Source of the DNA: Coprococcus aceti
GTDB lineage: Bacteria; Bacillota; Clostridia; Lachnospirales; Lachnospiraceae
DNA length: 64,000 bases
Reading direction: 5' to 3'
NCBI RefSeq assembly: GCF_025567285.1
Contig: NZ_JAOQJT010000001.1
Span: 501,159-565,158, forward strand
Shown: positions 62,003 through 64,000 of the stretch, piece by piece
How positions within the stretch are numbered: position 1 is the stretch's first letter
Layout of the letters: each line of letters opens with the position of its first letter
The notes under the pieces: model-generated
The model's database searches: none
What the model saw: the letters and a program-made list of their open reading frames with translations, nothing else
Told to the model about the DNA's origin: nothing
Translations under genes and position numbers: made by a program

Positions 62003-63382
62003 ATGAAGAAACACGATATAGTTGAAGGTGTGATAGACACATATGAGTTCCCGAACAAGGGAAGCTTTCATATGGATGACAGAAAAGTAACAGTTAAGGG
62101 TGCGATAAAAGGCCAGAAGGTGAGCTGCCGCATAACGAAGCTGAAGAAGGGCAAGGCCGACGGCAGACTCCTTGAGGTTTTGGAGAAGTCGGAACTTGAG
62201 GATGCTTCGCCGGTTTGTTCGCATTTTGGAATGTGCGGTGGCTGCAGCTACCAGACGCTCAGCTATGAGAATCAGCTGAAGGTGAAGGAGGAGCTTGTCA
62301 AAGGGCTTCTTGACGGTGTGATCGATGGTGAGGCTCATCCTTATGAGTGGCAGGGGATAATTGCATCTCCTGTGACAAAGGGATACAGGAACAAGATGGA
62401 GTTCTCATTTGGCGATGAGTACAAGGACGGCCCGCTGGCGCTTGGACTTCACAAGAAGAACAGCACATACGACATCGTTCAGATGGATGACTGTTATATA
62501 GTGAATGATGATCTGAACAAGATAGTGAAATATACTGTCCAGTTCTGCAAGGAGGCGGGACTCCCATATTACAAAAAGATGCAGCACGAGGGGCTTCTGC
62601 GCCATCTGGTTATCAGACGTTCGGCGACAAATGGCGATCTGCTGGTGAATCTGGTGACAACCACCCAGAATCTGGCGGCTCTCGACCTTGATGCATACGT
62701 GAAGGGGCTGCTGGAGCTGCCACTTGAGGGCAAGATCGCGGGAATTCTCCACACGGAAAATGACTCCATGGCGGATGCAGTCATCAGCGACAGGACAAAT
62801 CTGCTCTACGGAACAGAGTATATATATGAGACTGTCCTTGGACTTCAGTTCAAGATATCACCGTTCTCTTTCTTCCAGACAAATACCAAGAGCGCGGAGA
62901 GACTCTATGACAAGGCGCGCTCTTATGTGGGTGATACAAAGGATGCCGTCATATTCGACCTCTACAGCGGAACCGGAACGATAGCCCAGCTTCTTGCGCC
63001 TGTTGCAAAGAAGGTCATCGGCGTGGAGATAGTTGAGGAAGCCGTGGATGCCGCCCGTGTGAATGCGGAGCTCAATGGTCTTGACAACTGCGAATTCATT
63101 GCCGGTGATGTGCTCAGGGTCATAGACGACATAGAGGATAAGCCGGATTTCATAGTACTTGATCCACCTCGTGACGGAATCAATCCGAAGGCCCTGTTGA
63201 AGATCATCAACTATGGCGTGAAAGCGCTTGTATACATAAGTTGCAAGCCTACATCACTTGCCAGGGATCTGGTGACTTTGCAGGAGCATGGATATTTTGT
63301 GACCAAGGCTTGTGCCGTCGATCAGTTTCCGGGGACGGTGCATGTGGAGACTATAATAGGGCTACGTCGTACAGATTCGTGA
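62003..63382 (+). CDS. 23S rRNA (uracil-5-)-methyltransferase, RlmD/RumA family
   Basis: 459 residues. A TRAM domain (about 1-60) precedes an iron-sulfur motif PVCSHFGMCGGCSYQ and the methyltransferase domain (FDLYSGTGTIAQLLAPVAKK, then VLDPPRDGINPK and the catalytic Cys in YISCKPTSLARDL). It makes 5-methyluridine in rRNA or tRNA; family members in Firmicutes (RlmCD) often modify two sites. The usual SCNP is SCKP here, a small variation of the motif. Confidence 0.93.
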   Translation: MKKHDIVEGVIDTYEFPNKGSFHMDDRKVTVKGAIKGQKVSCRITKLKKGKADGRLLEVLEKSELEDASPVCSHFGMCGGCSYQTLSYENQLKVKEELVKGLLDGVIDGEAHPYEWQGIIASPVTKGYRNKMEFSFGDEYKDGPLALGLHKKNSTYDIVQMDDCYIVNDDLNKIVKYTVQFCKEAGLPYYKKMQHEGLLRHLVIRRSATNGDLLVNLVTTTQNLAALDLDAYVKGLLELPLEGKIAGILHTENDSMADAVISDRTNLLYGTEYIYETVLGLQFKISPFSFFQTNTKSAERLYDKARSYVGDTKDAVIFDLYSGTGTIAQLLAPVAKKVIGVEIVEEAVDAARVNAELNGLDNCEFIAGDVLRVIDDIEDKPDFIVLDPPRDGINPKALLKIINYGVKALVYISCKPTSLARDLVTLQEHGYFVTKACAVDQFPGTVHVETIIGLRRTDS

Positions 63383-63550
63383 AAATCCTTGAATTTACGC
63401 ACTTTTGCAGCTTTTTCAATTTCGGCAGAACCGATGTGAAAAGGAATAAAAAGCAGATAGTGGACAGAATTCATGTCGTTGTCGGCTATAGAGTCGACAC
63501 GAGGGACACAATATTCTTTGATGAATAAAAGTGAATAAAATAGCCAATTT

Positions 63551-63599
63551 GGCAGGGATATTTAATTACAAAATATTGAATATCCCTGCCTTTTATTTT
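63551..63599 (+). terminator. intrinsic terminator
   Basis: GGCAGGGATATT (63551-63562) pairs with AATATCCCTGCC (63579-63590), a perfect 12-bp stem, followed by TTTTATTTT. The 170 bases before it (63383-63550) hold no confident gene. Confidence 0.9.
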
Positions 63600-63619
63600 C
63601 TATTCAAGGAGGTGTCAAT

Positions 63620-63820
63620 ATGTTAAAGATAAGGCTTCAAGGGACAAAAAATGACATACGTTGGTTTGTACGTTTACTTCAGAGAGATAAGCGATTTGAC
63701 GTGAATAATGTTTCAATTTTTTTCGATAATGTTGGAATAGATAAATATAAACGTGTGTATGCAGAAGTATCAAGAAAGAAAACGCAGTGGAAGAAATGCA
63801 AAAACAGGCGTGAAAACTGA
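63620..63820 (+). CDS. small DUF3970-like protein
   Basis: 66 residues with AAGGAGG upstream. The pattern KIRLQGTKNDIRWFVRLL followed by KYKRVYAEV is like the DUF3970 proteins commonly encoded on clostridial plasmids and integrative elements. Function unknown. Confidence 0.65.
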   Translation: MLKIRLQGTKNDIRWFVRLLQRDKRFDVNNVSIFFDNVGIDKYKRVYAEVSRKKTQWKKCKNRREN

Positions 63821-63971
63821 TACGATGGAGTATGTGCTGGAATGCCTTCGCAACAATACTACAAAGGTACGCAACATACGAAGCTATATGCTCACGACAC
63901 TGTATAATGCTCCGGTAACATGTAGTAATTACTATAAAGCAGAAGTAAACCATGACTTCTATGGTAAGTAA
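63801..63971 (+). pseudogene. probable C-terminal fragment of a DUF6017/RepA-type replication protein
   Basis: The frame reads KTGVKTDTMEYVLECLRNN, then VRNIRSYMLTTLYNAPVT and ends YYKAEVNHDFYGK. The YLLxTLYNAP and YYxAEVNHD pattern resembles the end of replication-initiator proteins on conjugative elements. No upstream part of such a protein is present; the DUF3970-like ORF overlaps in another frame, so this appears to be a truncated remnant, although a short product from ATG 63825 is possible. Confidence 0.5.
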
Positions 63972-64000
63972 CGATTCATAGCTGCTGGAAACAGCAGTTG

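Noticed and set aside
63241..63528. 95-codon frame overlapping the RlmD 3' end
   Set aside because: Most of it is out of frame within RlmD. Only the last 40 codons lie outside, and their resemblance to recombinase tails is too weak to annotate.
1..64000. tRNA, rRNA, CRISPR array, complete insertion sequence, replication origin
   Set aside because: I looked on both strands and saw no cloverleaf with a CCA-type end, rRNA segment, regular repeat-spacer array, transposase or DnaA-box cluster that I could support.

Overview
The window looks like a chromosomal segment from a Firmicute of the class Clostridia, most likely a gut Lachnospiraceae (Coprococcus- or Roseburia-like). The reasons are the A/V-type ATPase operon, the Gram-positive Tad pilus locus without a secretin, a T-box in front of valS, MecA, a CwlD-like amidase, the Lachnospiraceae-typical DUF5716/DUF5717/DUF5702/DUF6382 families, and strong AGGAGG ribosome sites. 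The genus is inference; no rRNA or marker comparison could be run.

Layout. 1-4050: 3' end of a YfhO-type membrane protein, a hybrid histidine kinase and a small Asn-rich helical protein. 4065-13411: a Tad/Flp pilus operon (prepilin peptidase, TadZ-like ATPase, TadA/CpaF, TadB, a frameshifted TadC-like protein, Flp-type pilin, DUF5702, two TadE-type pseudopilins and a DUF6382-FHA protein). 13412-17255: dnaX-ybaB-recR and then a phosphofructokinase. 17352-20627: two unassigned proteins, the second with a degenerate C39-like end. 20634-24401: a small 2[4Fe-4S] ferredoxin, a DUF1858 protein, a CpsB-like PHP protein that has lost metal ligands, MecA and an amidase. 24489-26188: Sua5/TsaC and RpiB. 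26350-35495: a nine-gene A/V-ATPase operon in the order H-I-K-E-C-F-A-B-D, interrupted between B and D by a roughly 204-bp inverted-repeat element. 35485-40560: a TOBE-domain remnant, a GH32 sucrose hydrolase, a TraX-like protein, an M20 amidohydrolase and an unknown membrane protein. 40560-45941: a structured non-coding stretch followed by potABCD. 45983-47750 (minus): an OPRT-like protein and a HisC/CobD-like aminotransferase. 47937-54306: a three-gene cassette of a 1188-residue DUF5717 protein, a DUF5716 actin/Hsp70-fold protein with an acidic repeat tail, and a helical-repeat protein. 54315-63382: T-box, valS, rhodanese, RNA methyltransferase, papain-like protease, RdgB, YfcE-type phosphoesterase and RlmD. 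63600-64000: small ORFs resembling mobile-element genes.

How the genes work together. The Tad genes should assemble a thin surface pilus. The peptidase would process the G|xxxxE leaders visible in the Flp and TadE proteins, TadA and the TadB/TadC pair would drive assembly, and the FHA protein could tie the system to Ser/Thr phosphorylation. The ATPase rotor subunit carries all the residues known to bind sodium in Enterococcus hirae NtpK, so the complex may couple to Na+.

The most promising unexplained items are the DUF5717/DUF5716/helical-repeat cassette, the 204-bp inverted-repeat element inside the ATPase operon, apparent ATC and ATT start codons on two consecutive tad genes, and the stop-and-shift site with a hairpin in the tadC-like gene. 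Function calls rest on motif recognition only; no database search was available.
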